A stretch of DNA of 64,000 nucleotides from Firmicutes bacterium HGW-Firmicutes-7 (GCA_002841375.1 PGZO01000019.1:1-64000), one strand, 5' to 3'. Counted from the first letter of the stretch, positions 1 to 8,660 are shown. Program-made: numbers and translations. Notes: a model not told the origin generated them from the sequence alone.

Positions 1-47
1 ACAAACGATATAAGTTTATTTTTGGTCATCTGCTTTATTTTTAGTAA

Positions 48-99
48 AAAAAGGAAGCATCGCTCGCTACTAAAAGTAGTTTTGCGACACCCCCTTTTT
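48..99. other. Possible hairpin in the upstream flank
   Basis: A weak nested inverted repeat: AAAAAGG near 48-54 pairs with CCTTTTT at 93-99, with short inner arms TCGC/GCGA and TACT/AGTA. It could end transcription of a gene lying before the window. A short open stretch in frame 1 (to a TAG at 106-108) might be the tail of such a gene, but its composition is not convincing, so no CDS is called. Confidence 0.25.
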
Positions 100-133
100 A
101 TCCAGTAGGAAAATTCTACTTTCCTACGAAGTC

Positions 134-193
134 ATAAAAAGAGCGTTGAAAAATTAAAATCTTTCATAACACGCTGTCAAGCGCTCTTTTTAT
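134..193. terminator. Long hairpin terminator upstream of asnB
   Basis: ATAAAAAGAGCG (134-145) is perfectly complementary to CGCTCTTTTTAT (182-193). The stem extends inward by TTGA (146-149) against TCAA (177-180) with G181 bulged. The loop is about 27 nt. The stem has an A-tract on one side and a T-tract on the other, so it could act as a bidirectional terminator for a gene before the window. Most of 1-374 is otherwise non-coding. Confidence 0.6.
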
Positions 194-251
194 TTAGGAT
201 GCTTGTTGGGAAAGTCTGCTTGCACTTTAATAACCATTATGATAAAATTTA

Positions 252-335
252 TTAGATTAACGTCGTATTAGCACTTATAATGTTGCCAATTTTGGATATG
301 CTTTTATGTAAAAGTAATCATTAATACGTCGTAAA
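252..335 (+). promoter_or_regulatory. Putative asnB promoter with a pair of inverted ACGTCGTA sites
   Basis: A -10 box TATAAT lies at 276-281 with a weak -35 (TTAGAT, 252-257, 18-bp spacer). TTAACGTCGTATTA (257-270) sits between the boxes. TAATACGTCGTAAA (322-335) lies downstream; its reverse complement matches the first site at 12 of 14 positions. Two mutually inverted sites about 65 bp apart around a promoter suggest an operator pair. The regulator is unknown. Confidence 0.4.
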
Positions 336-374
336 ACTTTGATCAGAAAACAAAAGCAGAAAGCAGGTATTAAT

Positions 375-2192
375 ATGTGTGGATTTGTTGGATTTATAGA
401 TAAAATAGATGATAAAGACGCAATACTAACGAATATGATGAATGAAATCATTCATAGAGGACCAGATAGTGATGGAAGGTATATTGATGATAATGTAGCT
501 TTAGGTTTTAGAAGATTGTCAATTATTGACCTTGAAGGTGGCGCCCAGCCTCTATATAATGAAGATGATGCAATGGTATTAGTGTTCAATGGAGAGATTT
601 ATAATTACAAGGTTATTAGGGAGGAGTTGATTGCTAAAGGGCATATTTTCAAGACTTCTACTGATTCTGAGGTATTGTTACATGGTTATGAAGAATATGG
701 AACAGAATTGGTTAAAAGGCTAAGAGGAATGTTTAGTTTTGCAATATGGGATAAAAGAAGTCAATCACTTTTTTGTGCCCGTGATTTCTTTGGCATTAAG
801 CCGTTATACTATAGCCAAAGTAACGGTACTTTTATGTTTGGATCAGAAATCAAAAGCTTCATTAAGCATCCAAGTCTAACAAAGGAATTAAATGAAAGGG
901 CACTAGAGAATTATTTAACCTTTCAATACTCCCCATCAAATGAAACCTTTTTTAAAGGTGTTTTCAAGCTACCTCCAGCACATTATTTCATTTATAAAAG
1001 CGGTGAAATTAACATAGAACGGTATTGGGAACCAGAGTTTGAAGCAGAAGACAAACCACTAGAAGAATATGTTGATTTGATCGATAATCGGTTTAAAGAA
1101 TCTGTTGAGGCTCATAAAATTTCAGATGTAGAGGTTGGATGTTTTTTATCAAGTGGGGTAGACTCGAGCTATGTTGCATCTTGCTTCCACGGGGATAAAA
1201 CCTTTACAGTTGGGTTTGATTATCATAAGTACAATGAGATTGATTATGCAAAGGAATTATCATCAACGATTCATATTGATAATTATCATAAGATTATTAC
1301 ATCAGAAGAATATTGGCGTGTTTTGCCTAAAGTTCAATATCATATGGACGAGCCATTAGCGGATCCATCGGCAGTAGCACTTTATTTTGTAAGCCAATTA
1401 GCGAGTGAACATGTAAAAGTTGTTCTGTCTGGTGAAGGCGCAGATGAACTATTTGGTGGTTATAATATATACAGGGAACCAATGGACATTGCCTTCTATA
1501 CAAAACTACCTCAATCTATTAGAAAAGCAATTGGATTTTTAGCGAAGTATCTTCCGGATATTAAAGGCAAGAGCTTTCTAATTAGAGGCAGTAAAACGAT
1601 AGAGGAACGTTTTATTGGAAATGCTTTTATGTTTACTGAAAAGGAAAGAAAAAGATTACTAACAATTACTACTGATGCAGAGGCCCCACAAAAGCTTACT
1701 AAGCCTTTTTACAATAAGGTAAAGGATAAAGATGATGTAACTAAAATGCAATTTTTAGATATTCATATGTGGATGGCTGGAGACATATTGCTAAAGGCAG
1801 ACAAAATGAGTATGGCGCATTCACTAGAGCTTAGGGTCCCATTTTTAGATAAAGAGGTTATGAAGTTAGCTGGTAAAATACCTACAAAATATAGAGTTCA
1901 TCCAGTCAATACTAAATATGCTATGCGCTTGGCTGCGCTTAGAAATATTCCAGAAGCTGTGGCACAAAAGAAGAAGCTAGGCTTTCCTGTGCCTGTTCGT
2001 GTTTGGCTGAGAGAAGAAAAATACTATTTAACCGTTAAAGAAGTCTTTGCTTCAGAATATGCTAGAAAGTTTTTTAACGAGAAAGAATTACTTAAATTAC
2101 TAGAGATTCATTACAAAGGAAAAAAAGACAACTCAAGAAAAATTTGGACAATATATATGTTTTTAGTATGGTATCAACAATATTTTGCGTAG
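375..2192 (+). CDS. asnB: Asparagine synthase (glutamine-hydrolysing)
   Basis: Makes asparagine from aspartate, glutamine and ATP in the cytoplasm. The ATG at 375 is chosen because it gives MCGFVGF, so Cys2 becomes the N-terminal nucleophile of the class II glutaminase domain (about residues 2-200); an upstream in-frame start at 339 would bury this Cys. The glutaminase half shows HRGPD and FNGEIYN motifs. The synthetase half (about 230-560) has the pyrophosphate-binding loop SSGVDSS and the GEGADELFGGY motif. At 605 residues it has the usual AsnB length. The ribosome site is weak (AAGCAGG). It is probably the first gene of a short transcript with the membrane protein gene that follows 18 bp later. 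Confidence 0.95.
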   Translation: MCGFVGFIDKIDDKDAILTNMMNEIIHRGPDSDGRYIDDNVALGFRRLSIIDLEGGAQPLYNEDDAMVLVFNGEIYNYKVIREELIAKGHIFKTSTDSEVLLHGYEEYGTELVKRLRGMFSFAIWDKRSQSLFCARDFFGIKPLYYSQSNGTFMFGSEIKSFIKHPSLTKELNERALENYLTFQYSPSNETFFKGVFKLPPAHYFIYKSGEINIERYWEPEFEAEDKPLEEYVDLIDNRFKESVEAHKISDVEVGCFLSSGVDSSYVASCFHGDKTFTVGFDYHKYNEIDYAKELSSTIHIDNYHKIITSEEYWRVLPKVQYHMDEPLADPSAVALYFVSQLASEHVKVVLSGEGADELFGGYNIYREPMDIAFYTKLPQSIRKAIGFLAKYLPDIKGKSFLIRGSKTIEERFIGNAFMFTEKERKRLLTITTDAEAPQKLTKPFYNKVKDKDDVTKMQFLDIHMWMAGDILLKADKMSMAHSLELRVPFLDKEVMKLAGKIPTKYRVHPVNTKYAMRLAALRNIPEAVAQKKKLGFPVPVRVWLREEKYYLTVKEVFASEYARKFFNEKELLKLLEIHYKGKKDNSRKIWTIYMFLVWYQQYFA

Positions 2193-2210
2193 TGGAATAG
2201 AAGGAGTATT

Positions 2211-2795
2211 ATGAAAAAAATTAAAGGCGAAAATGGATATATTGATTATTATAAAAAGCAGTACCTTATTATTTCAGTTGCTTTTTTAGTTGCTGTGATG
2301 ACGATTTATATTATTGGAAATATATTTGCAAAAAGTTATTTTGTTTATTTTGCAGTTTTATCAGCGTTAATGATTTTACCAGCCTCACAATACCTTACAA
2401 AGTATTTGTTGTTTGTACGGTATAAAAGTGGTGCATCAGATTACTATGAGAAATTCAAGGGCCTTCATGAACAAATGCTGGTACTAAGTGATTTGATCGT
2501 TGTAAAAGGAAAGCAAACACTATATTTTGACTTTATTATCTTTTCAGACAAAAACATACTTGCTTGTCATAAACAAAAAAGTGGTGATGTTAAAAAAAAT
2601 GAAAGACTTCAGGTAGCAAAAAGCTTACTTCAAAATATTTATCATCCTAATGGGTATGATATTCCAATCATTGTTTTTGATTGTGAAGAAGAGTTATTAG
2701 CTTATTTAATTAAGAATGTAGCCAGTATAATGAATAGCAACAATGAAGCAAAACAAGATAAGTTGGCTAATCTTATCCTAAATAGTGCAATTTAA
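2211..2795 (+). CDS. Hypothetical protein with two N-terminal membrane segments
   Basis: A 194-residue protein I do not recognise. Residues about 18-40 and 44-68 are hydrophobic helices, giving a small hairpin anchor. The remaining 125 residues look cytoplasmic, with alternating hydrophobic strands (LYFDFIIFSD, IPIIVFDCEEEL) suggesting a small alpha/beta domain. It has a strong ribosome site (AAGGAG) and lies between asnB and a pseudouridine synthase gene with short gaps, so co-transcription is likely. No catalytic motif is evident. The AT content and codon use match the neighbours. Confidence 0.7.
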   Translation: MKKIKGENGYIDYYKKQYLIISVAFLVAVMTIYIIGNIFAKSYFVYFAVLSALMILPASQYLTKYLLFVRYKSGASDYYEKFKGLHEQMLVLSDLIVVKGKQTLYFDFIIFSDKNILACHKQKSGDVKKNERLQVAKSLLQNIYHPNGYDIPIIVFDCEEELLAYLIKNVASIMNSNNEAKQDKLANLILNSAI

Positions 2796-2824
2796 TCAAA
2801 TAAAGGAAGGGATTGACTTCCATA

Positions 2825-3763
2825 ATGAAGACTTACGTAATCAGTTCAATTGAAGAGAACCAAAGAGTAGATAAATACATAATGAAAATCTTAGGAAATG
2901 CATCAAAAAGCTTTATCTATAAAATGTTTCGCAAAAAAAATATTAAGATAAATGATCAAAGAATCGTGGGAAATGAGATTTTAAAAGAAGGCGATATAAT
3001 TAAAATCTTTTTTTCAGACGATACCTTTGAGACTTTTAAAAAAGTAGAAGAGGTAAATCATTCAAGGAATATTTGTTTTTCTGTCATATATGAAGATGAA
3101 AATTTGCTTATATGTAATAAGCCGGTTGGCTTGTTATCTCAACCAGATGGCAAAAGTGAAAGCTTAGTCCAGCAAGTTGAAAGCTACTTAAATATAAAGG
3201 AAAGTAGCTTTAAGCCAGGAATCTGTAATAGACTAGATAGAAATACGAGTGGAATCATTATTGCAGGTAAAAACATTAAGGCACTACAAGTAATTAATGA
3301 TTCCATTTCAAAAAGAAACATTGATAAAGATTATTTAACGATTGTAAAAGGAATAATCCTTACTGAAAACACAATTGAAGGTTATTTATATAAAAATGAA
3401 TCGACAAACAAAGTGACCATTAACAAAGACCCAAGTAAGGGCGATTTTATTAGGACGATTTATCGACCTATTAAAGATAATGGGGCGTATACCTTACTTG
3501 AAGTGAAAATCATCACGGGTAAATCACATCAAATTAGAGCACATCTTCAAAGTATAGGACACCCTATTATCGGAGACTACAAGTATGGGGACATGACGGT
3601 TAATAGATTTTTTAGTAGGCGATTTAACTTAAATAATCAATTGCTACACGCATATAAATATACATTTTTGGATATAGAAGAACCCCTTAAGTATTTAATT
3701 AATAAACAATTTGATGCACCAATAACTGAGCAGTTTAATACAATTATTCAACAATTATTTTGA
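2825..3763 (+). CDS. RluA-family pseudouridine synthase (RluC/RluD-like)
   Basis: Isomerises uridine to pseudouridine in rRNA or tRNA. An N-terminal S4 RNA-binding domain (about 1-65, ENQRVDKYI) precedes the RluA catalytic domain with NRLDRNTSG, whose Asp is the nucleophile; most relatives have HRLD here. The later GKSHQIRAHL and GHPIIGDYKYG motifs are typical. ATG 2825 is preferred over TTG 2813, because the AAGGAAGGG ribosome site ends only about one base before the TTG. The 312-residue length fits. The exact target site cannot be told from sequence; a second, RluD-like paralogue lies at 55223-56146. Confidence 0.88.
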   Translation: MKTYVISSIEENQRVDKYIMKILGNASKSFIYKMFRKKNIKINDQRIVGNEILKEGDIIKIFFSDDTFETFKKVEEVNHSRNICFSVIYEDENLLICNKPVGLLSQPDGKSESLVQQVESYLNIKESSFKPGICNRLDRNTSGIIIAGKNIKALQVINDSISKRNIDKDYLTIVKGIILTENTIEGYLYKNESTNKVTINKDPSKGDFIRTIYRPIKDNGAYTLLEVKIITGKSHQIRAHLQSIGHPIIGDYKYGDMTVNRFFSRRFNLNNQLLHAYKYTFLDIEEPLKYLINKQFDAPITEQFNTIIQQLF

Positions 3764-3773
3764 GGTGCATAAT

Positions 3774-4781
3774 ATGAATATAAAGCAAGAAATTATTCTT
3801 CATGCTAAAGAGATAGGTATTGATAAAATTGGCTTTTGTAGAGGAGATGGCGAACTACAACAAAAGGAACTTAAAGATGCAAAGAGCTTTATTGTTATTC
3901 TAGAAAGCTATAATCTCTATTCAGATAACAACTGGACATCAAAACTATATGGAAAAATGTCAAAAGCAGCAATTTTTGAAGATTACCATAAAATCGTTCG
4001 TAGAAAACTAGAACGACTCCAACACTTCATAACCGACCGCTTCAAATGTAATAGTAATATTTATTGTGATCAAAGTCCATTTTTTGATAGAAGTATTGCC
4101 TTAAGAGCTGGACTTGGAGCAATTGGAAAAAATACGTTTTTAATAAATAAAGAACATGGTACTTCAACCTTTATTGGATATGTATTGACGGATTTAAAGC
4201 TTGATCATTATAATACAGAAATTCACGATGATTATTGTGAAGGCTGTGAAAAATGTGCACAGGCATGTCCAAGTAAAGCGATAACAGTAGGAAAAGAATT
4301 TAATGCTAACAGATGCCTATCCTATTTAACGCAAGCAAAGATCGTTCCTAATGATTTAAAAGAAATGATGAAAAATCATCTATATGGATGTGATATATGT
4401 CAATTGGCCTGTCCTTACAATAAACCTTCGAATAAAAACAATGAGCATGCTCCTATTATCGATGAATTTTTTGACTTGAAAGCGATTATGTCTTTGAACA
4501 ATACACAGTTTAAAAGCTCAATTGGTAAAACCGCTGCAGGGTGGAGAGGGAAGAAAATGCTTCAAAGAAATGCAATTATTGCTTTAGGTAATAATAAAAG
4601 CAATGAGAGTGTTCATTTGTTGAACGAGTTCTATCAAGATATACGAGTTGATATACGGACTGAAATTGTTCATTCCTTAGGGCGTATTGGTTCAGCTGAA
4701 GCGAAGCAAGTACTAAAAGAACGATATAAATTGGAAAAAAATGAAGAGGTTAGGTACCTTATTACAAAATACCTATTATAA
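3774..4781 (+). CDS. queG: Epoxyqueuosine reductase
   Basis: Catalyses the last step of queuosine tRNA modification, reducing epoxyqueuosine to queuosine with cobalamin and Fe-S clusters. The N-terminal DUF1730-type region has the family motif around CDQSPFFDRS and GLGAIGKNT. Two ferredoxin-like cysteine sets follow (CEGCEKCAQACP and CDICQLACP), giving two [4Fe-4S] clusters. The C-terminal about 70 residues look like HEAT repeats (ALGNNKSNESVHLLNEF), as in QueG. ATG 3774 is used with GAGGTG six bases before it; the GTG at 3765 lies inside that ribosome site. It starts 11 bp after the pseudouridine synthase gene, forming an RNA-modification pair. Confidence 0.93.
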   Translation: MNIKQEIILHAKEIGIDKIGFCRGDGELQQKELKDAKSFIVILESYNLYSDNNWTSKLYGKMSKAAIFEDYHKIVRRKLERLQHFITDRFKCNSNIYCDQSPFFDRSIALRAGLGAIGKNTFLINKEHGTSTFIGYVLTDLKLDHYNTEIHDDYCEGCEKCAQACPSKAITVGKEFNANRCLSYLTQAKIVPNDLKEMMKNHLYGCDICQLACPYNKPSNKNNEHAPIIDEFFDLKAIMSLNNTQFKSSIGKTAAGWRGKKMLQRNAIIALGNNKSNESVHLLNEFYQDIRVDIRTEIVHSLGRIGSAEAKQVLKERYKLEKNEEVRYLITKYLL

Positions 4782-4792
4782 GGTGGGATAAT

Positions 4793-5317
4793 ATGGCTTG
4801 GCAATCACGAGGTTTAAGAGGAAGCGCATTAGAAGAATTAATCAACTTAACAAATGATAAATATAGAGAGCATAGTTTGGCTTTAATTCAGAAAGTACCA
4901 ACTCCAATTAAACCAATTAAGTTAGATCAAGAAAAAGGACACATTTCTTTAGCATATTTCGAAAAAAGAAGCACAGTAGATTATATTGGCGTAGTTCAAG
5001 GCATCCCCATTTGTTTTGAAGCAAAGGAAACAACAAAAAATGGATTACCATTACAGAACATCCATCAGCATCAAATAGACTTCATGACTGATTTTGAAAA
5101 ACAAGATGGAATTGCTTTTTTAATTGTTTTTTTCGCGCTACATAATGAGTATTATTATTTACCTTTTAAACAGTTGAAAGAATTCTATCTATCGAGTAGT
5201 AAGAAAACAATGTCTTATGAAATGTTTGAAAAGCAATACAAAATAGATACAAAATCGGGGTATTACTTGCATTATTTAGAGCCGTTAGGTATTTATTTAG
5301 ATGCTGTAGGTAAATAA
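4793..5317 (+). CDS. recU: Holliday junction resolvase RecU
   Basis: Cleaves four-way DNA junctions during recombination and chromosome segregation; it is the Firmicute counterpart of RuvC. The 174 residues match the family in length. The N-terminus (WQSRGLRGSALEELI) and the nuclease core with STVDYIGV followed by ICFEAKET provide the metal-binding Asp, Glu and Lys of the PD-(D/E)xK fold. HQIDFM and a FLIVFF strand follow as in other RecU proteins. The ATG has a good ribosome site (AGGTGGG) that overlaps the end of queG, so translation is probably coupled. In many Firmicutes recU neighbours a class A PBP gene; none is present here. Confidence 0.92.
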   Translation: MAWQSRGLRGSALEELINLTNDKYREHSLALIQKVPTPIKPIKLDQEKGHISLAYFEKRSTVDYIGVVQGIPICFEAKETTKNGLPLQNIHQHQIDFMTDFEKQDGIAFLIVFFALHNEYYYLPFKQLKEFYLSSSKKTMSYEMFEKQYKIDTKSGYYLHYLEPLGIYLDAVGK

Positions 5318-5343
5318 AATGAGTTTATTATGACAGAAATTGT

Positions 5344-5372
5344 TTGCAATAAATGGAATAAAACTATATAAT
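5344..5372 (+). promoter_or_regulatory. Sigma-A type promoter for the SleB-like gene
   Basis: TTGCAA (5344-5349), a 17-bp spacer and TATAAT (5367-5372) form a near-consensus vegetative promoter between recU and the cell-wall hydrolase gene. Confidence 0.7.
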
Positions 5373-5409
5373 CGTAATAGGTCTAAAGAAAATGGGGAGA
5401 ATCAATAAA

Positions 5410-5427
5410 ATGACACCTAATTCTTGA
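5410..5427 (+). other. Possible five-residue leader peptide (MTPNS)
   Basis: An ATG at 5410 preceded by GGGGAG (5394-5399) opens a five-codon frame ending in TGA at 5425-5427. This stop overlaps the GAGAGGT ribosome site of the next gene. It lies within the predicted transcript from the promoter at 5344-5372, so ribosomes ending here could affect initiation downstream. It may be chance, since so short an ORF has no statistical support. Confidence 0.2.
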
Positions 5428-5439
5428 GAGGTATTTTAT

Positions 5440-6255
5440 ATGAAAAAAGCAATGATAATTTTAATTTTTGTAGTTATGATCACAAGCACTTATAGCTTTA
5501 GCTATGGTGCTACAAACAAATTACCAATTACTATGTATTTAAATGGAAGCTTTGTAGCAACAGATGTGCTACCTTACAAGGCGAATGGAACCACATATGT
5601 TCCAATTAAACCGCTTACGGATGCACTAGGTATCACAGAGGTGATATTTCAATTAGAAGATTATAGTGTTACAATTGTTGACAGCAATAAAACAATCAAG
5701 TTCTTTATTGATCAAAACATAGTTTGGGTAAATGAACGAGAATATTATATTAATGCGACACCAACGATTATTGATGATCGAACGATGGTCCCCTTAGAAT
5801 TTATGGCTGATAATTTTGATTGCGAGATAACTTGGGACAATCTAACTGAAACAGTGTATATTACAAAGGATGGTCTTGAGTTCGCAAAAAACACATCAAT
5901 AGATAGCTATTATCCTGAAGATGTTCTTTGGTTAGCAAGAATTGTTCATGTTGAAGCGCATAGTATTTCATATGAGGGCAAGCTTGCTGTAGCTAATGTG
6001 GTGCTTAATAGGAAAAAAAGTGATGTTTTTCCAGATACAATTCATGACGTTATTTTTCATCCTGGTCAATTTCCACCTGCACATAAAAGTGGATTTACGA
6101 GCTTAGTGCCTTCGCAAGAGTGCCTTTTAGCCGCTAAAAATGCTTTAAATGGAGAAAACAACATTTCTACTAGTTTGTATTTTAACAATAGACCTTTTCA
6201 ATCAAAGAGTAGTGACCTTTATAAGATTATTGATGGAGAATATTTTTATTATTAG
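5440..6255 (+). CDS. Secreted cell-wall hydrolase: copper-amine-oxidase-like N-domain plus SleB/CwlJ domain
   Basis: Predicted exported peptidoglycan hydrolase. Residues 1-23 form a signal peptide (MKKAMIILIFVVMITS) with likely cleavage after SYG. Residues about 28-145 resemble the copper amine oxidase N-terminal-like domain common in clostridial surface proteins (YVPIKPLTDALG, RTMVPLEFMAD). Residues about 160-271 carry the Hydrolase_2 (SleB/CwlJ) fold: VHVEAHSISYEGKLAVA with the probable catalytic Glu, then VVLNRK and FPPAHKSG. SleB relatives are spore-cortex lytic enzymes, but this domain also occurs in vegetative hydrolases, so a role in germination is only inferred. It has its own promoter and a GAGAGGT ribosome site. 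Confidence 0.85.
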   Translation: MKKAMIILIFVVMITSTYSFSYGATNKLPITMYLNGSFVATDVLPYKANGTTYVPIKPLTDALGITEVIFQLEDYSVTIVDSNKTIKFFIDQNIVWVNEREYYINATPTIIDDRTMVPLEFMADNFDCEITWDNLTETVYITKDGLEFAKNTSIDSYYPEDVLWLARIVHVEAHSISYEGKLAVANVVLNRKKSDVFPDTIHDVIFHPGQFPPAHKSGFTSLVPSQECLLAAKNALNGENNISTSLYFNNRPFQSKSSDLYKIIDGEYFYY

Positions 6256-6279
6256 AAATTTATTAGTGGAGGAAGAATA

Positions 6280-6510
6280 ATGAAAATTGGTATAAGAGAA
6301 ATTATTGCAGCGTTAGATTTTTTTGCTATTGCAATTTTTTTGGGGGCTAGTTTATTTGCAATAATAAAACCTCAAAAGGCGCATGAACTTCTTAGAAGTA
6401 AGAAAAAGAAAGATAGTAAACCTGATATAAAGACATTAAATAAAGTAAGAATATATGCAATAGCAATTTTTGTTTTAGTAGCTGTTGGACTTATTGAAAA
6501 ATTTATTTAA
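6280..6510 (+). CDS. Small two-helix membrane protein, function unknown
   Basis: A 76-residue protein with a good ribosome site (GGAGGAAG). Two hydrophobic helices (about 10-28 and 57-74) flank a lysine-rich loop (RSKKKKDSK), so the loop is probably cytoplasmic. It starts 24 bp after the hydrolase gene and is followed by a strong terminator, so it likely ends that transcript. No family is recognised. Confidence 0.65.
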   Translation: MKIGIREIIAALDFFAIAIFLGASLFAIIKPQKAHELLRSKKKKDSKPDIKTLNKVRIYAIAIFVLVAVGLIEKFI

Positions 6511-6538
6511 GCATAAGAAGGATAGAGTAGACTTATTT

Positions 6539-6570
6539 AAAAGCTAGCTTATATAAAAGCTAGCTTTTAA
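6539..6570 (+). terminator. Rho-independent terminator
   Basis: AAAAGCTAGCTT (6539-6550) and AAGCTAGCTTTT (6557-6568) make a perfect 12-bp stem with a 6-nt loop, followed by T-rich sequence. It separates the hydrolase transcript from the histidine operon. Confidence 0.85.
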
Positions 6571-6581
6571 TTTACTATAAA

Positions 6582-6655
6582 CTAATTCAATTTTGAAAAA
6601 AAAGTTGACATATAAAATGGGTTATCATATAATAAAAACTAGTTTAATGAATTAG
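6582..6655 (+). promoter_or_regulatory. Histidine operon promoter with flanking inverted repeat
   Basis: TTGACA (6605-6610), a 17-bp spacer and TATAAT (6628-6633) match the sigma-A consensus exactly. CTAATTCA (6582-6589) upstream and TGAATTAG (6648-6655) downstream form an 8-bp inverted repeat around it. ATTAGCA occurs twice after the start (6651-6657 and 6667-6673). These could be repressor sites. The leader is only about 65 nt, too short for a T-box. Confidence 0.75.
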
Positions 6656-6704
6656 CAAATCATTTAATTAGCACTTTACCATAATAAACTAAGGAGGATG
6701 TAAA

Positions 6705-8009
6705 ATGATTGATCGTTTACTGCACACACCAGACGGAGTGAGAGACATACATCTGGTAGAAGCTTCAAGAAAAAATGAATTACAAAATAGAATATTGAGC
6801 ATATTTCATTCATATGGGTTTAAAGATGTTCAAACACCTACCTTTGAATATATAGATATTTTTAATAAAGAAAGAGGAACTATTGATATTAAAATGATGT
6901 ATAAGTTTTTTGATAGGGATGGAAATATATTAGCGCTCCGACCAGATATTACGCCATCCATTGCTCGTTTTGTTGCTTCTTCTTTTGATAAGGATGGATT
7001 ACCAAAAAGAATTTGTTATCTTGGTAATACATTTAGAAACAATGAAAGCTATCAAGGCAAGCTTAGAGAATTTACCCAAGCAGGTGTAGAGTTTATTGGT
7101 GTTGATAGCGCTGATGCAGATGCAGAAATAATTGCTGTAGTTGTGAATAGCTTGCTTGCTTCAGGCCTTGAAGAGTTTCAAATTGATATCGGTCAGGCAA
7201 GTTTTTTTAAGGGTCTTGTCGAAGAAGCTGGGCTAGATGCTGCTTATGAGGAAGAACTGAGAAGACTGATCGATGAAAAGAATTATATTGCAATTGAAGA
7301 ACTTCTTCAAAGCTTAAATTTAGATCAAGCACATAAAACTGTATTATTAGATTTGCCAAAGCTTTTTGGATCAATAGATGTATTGGCTCGGGCAAGAAAA
7401 ATGACAGCAAATAAAAAAGCATTGGAAGCACTTGATAGATTAGAACAAATTTATGAAATACTTTCAGATTACAAACTAGAGAATTATATTACTGTAGACC
7501 TTGGAATGATAAGTCAGGTAAATTATTATACTGGAATTGTTTTTAGAGGGTATACGTATGGCACAGGAGTTGCTATTGCTGATGGAGGTCGATATGACTC
7601 CTTAATAGGGCAATTTGGGCATGATGTTCCTGCTGTTGGTTGTGCAATCATTATTGATGAATTGATGGCAACATTAGAACGTCAAGATATTTTTTTGCCA
7701 ACAGAGGAGATTAACACATTATTAGTTTATAATTCTAAATCTAGGAAGATTGCTATAGGTATAGCAGAAAGTATGAGATATCAAGAAATGAATATTGAGA
7801 TTGGATTATTAGATGAAAGTATAGAGAAAAACATTGAATATGGTAAAAAGCATGAAGTAGGTGGAATTATGAACTTTATATCAGAAGAGGAAGTAGAGAT
7901 GATTAATTTGACTACGAATGAAAGTTCTTTGGTTTTGGTATCAACATTATTTGAAGATCATCATCACGAAGAACATCAACATGATCAACTTAAGGATGGT
8001 GAAGCATAA
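6705..8009 (+). CDS. hisZ: ATP phosphoribosyltransferase regulatory subunit HisZ
   Basis: A HisRS-like paralogue without tRNA charging that binds short-form HisG and makes it active and histidine-sensitive. The N-terminal TPDGVRDI motif and class II synthetase-type segments ([25 protein letters not shown]) are clear, and 434 residues is slightly longer than usual. The extra length is a C-terminal tail rich in His, Asp and Glu (His at 419-421, 424 and 426). Its codons run through the final 60 bases before hisG, next to the hisG ribosome site. The gene has an AAGGAGG site and overlaps hisG in TAATG. It is the first gene of the his operon. Confidence 0.95.
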   Translation: MIDRLLHTPDGVRDIHLVEASRKNELQNRILSIFHSYGFKDVQTPTFEYIDIFNKERGTIDIKMMYKFFDRDGNILALRPDITPSIARFVASSFDKDGLPKRICYLGNTFRNNESYQGKLREFTQAGVEFIGVDSADADAEIIAVVVNSLLASGLEEFQIDIGQASFFKGLVEEAGLDAAYEEELRRLIDEKNYIAIEELLQSLNLDQAHKTVLLDLPKLFGSIDVLARARKMTANKKALEALDRLEQIYEILSDYKLENYITVDLGMISQVNYYTGIVFRGYTYGTGVAIADGGRYDSLIGQFGHDVPAVGCAIIIDELMATLERQDIFLPTEEINTLLVYNSKSRKIAIGIAESMRYQEMNIEIGLLDESIEKNIEYGKKHEVGGIMNFISEEEVEMINLTTNESSLVLVSTLFEDHHHEEHQHDQLKDGEA

Positions 8010-8641
8010 TGAGATATTTAACAATTGCGCTAGCAAAAGGAAGACTGGCAAAAAAAGCCATGGAGATGCTTGAAGAAATTGGAATAACTTGTGATGAAAT
8101 GAAAGAAGGCACTAGAAAGCTAATTTTCACGAATGAAGAACTTAAACTAAAATTTTTTCTTGCAAAGGCGAATGATGTTCCAACATATGTGGAATATGGT
8201 TCAGCTGACATTGGCGTAGTTGGCAAGGATACAATATTAGAAGAAAAAAAGAATCTATATGAGGTTGTAGACTTGGGTTTTGGAAAATGTAATATGGTAG
8301 TTGCAGGCCCAAAGGAAATGGAAGAACGACTTAAATATAGCAATACTATTAGAGTTGCTACCAAATATCCCAATATTGCGAAAGATTACTTTTATAATAA
8401 GAAGAATCAAAAGGTTGATATCATTAAGCTTAATGGGTCTATAGAATTAGCACCATTAGTAGGCTTATCAGAAGTAATTGTAGATATAGTGGAAACAGGC
8501 TCTACACTTAAGGATAATGGTCTAGTTATACTTGACACAATATGCCCACTATCGGCTAGAATGGTTGTAAATAGAGTCAGCATGAAAATGGAAGGTGAGC
8601 GTATTAATGAAATCGTTGAGGGTCTGAGGAATTTAAAATAA
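8009..8641 (+). CDS. hisG: ATP phosphoribosyltransferase catalytic subunit, short form
   Basis: Condenses ATP with PRPP, the first step of histidine synthesis. At 210 residues it is the short HisG that lacks the C-terminal regulatory domain and needs HisZ, which is encoded directly upstream. The N-terminus ([17 protein letters not shown]), the ADIGVVGKD segment and the PRPP-binding [15 protein letters not shown] region are diagnostic. Its start overlaps the hisZ stop by one base (TAATG), with AAGGATGG inside hisZ as ribosome site, so translation is coupled and subunit ratio is likely set by this overlap. Confidence 0.96.
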   Translation: MRYLTIALAKGRLAKKAMEMLEEIGITCDEMKEGTRKLIFTNEELKLKFFLAKANDVPTYVEYGSADIGVVGKDTILEEKKNLYEVVDLGFGKCNMVVAGPKEMEERLKYSNTIRVATKYPNIAKDYFYNKKNQKVDIIKLNGSIELAPLVGLSEVIVDIVETGSTLKDNGLVILDTICPLSARMVVNRVSMKMEGERINEIVEGLRNLK

Positions 8642-8660
8642 TTGTTAAGGAGACTTTTAG

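Noticed and set aside
1-108. C-terminal part of an upstream gene in frame 1
   Set aside because: 36 open codons followed by TAG have no recognisable sequence and overlap a hairpin; insufficient evidence.
6634-6704. T-box or leader-peptide attenuator before hisZ
   Set aside because: The leader is about 65 nt with no long stem, no T-box sequence and no His-rich small frame.
7990-8373. 127-codon antisense frame over hisG
   Set aside because: It is a shadow of hisG with no ribosome site, and the sense protein is unmistakable.
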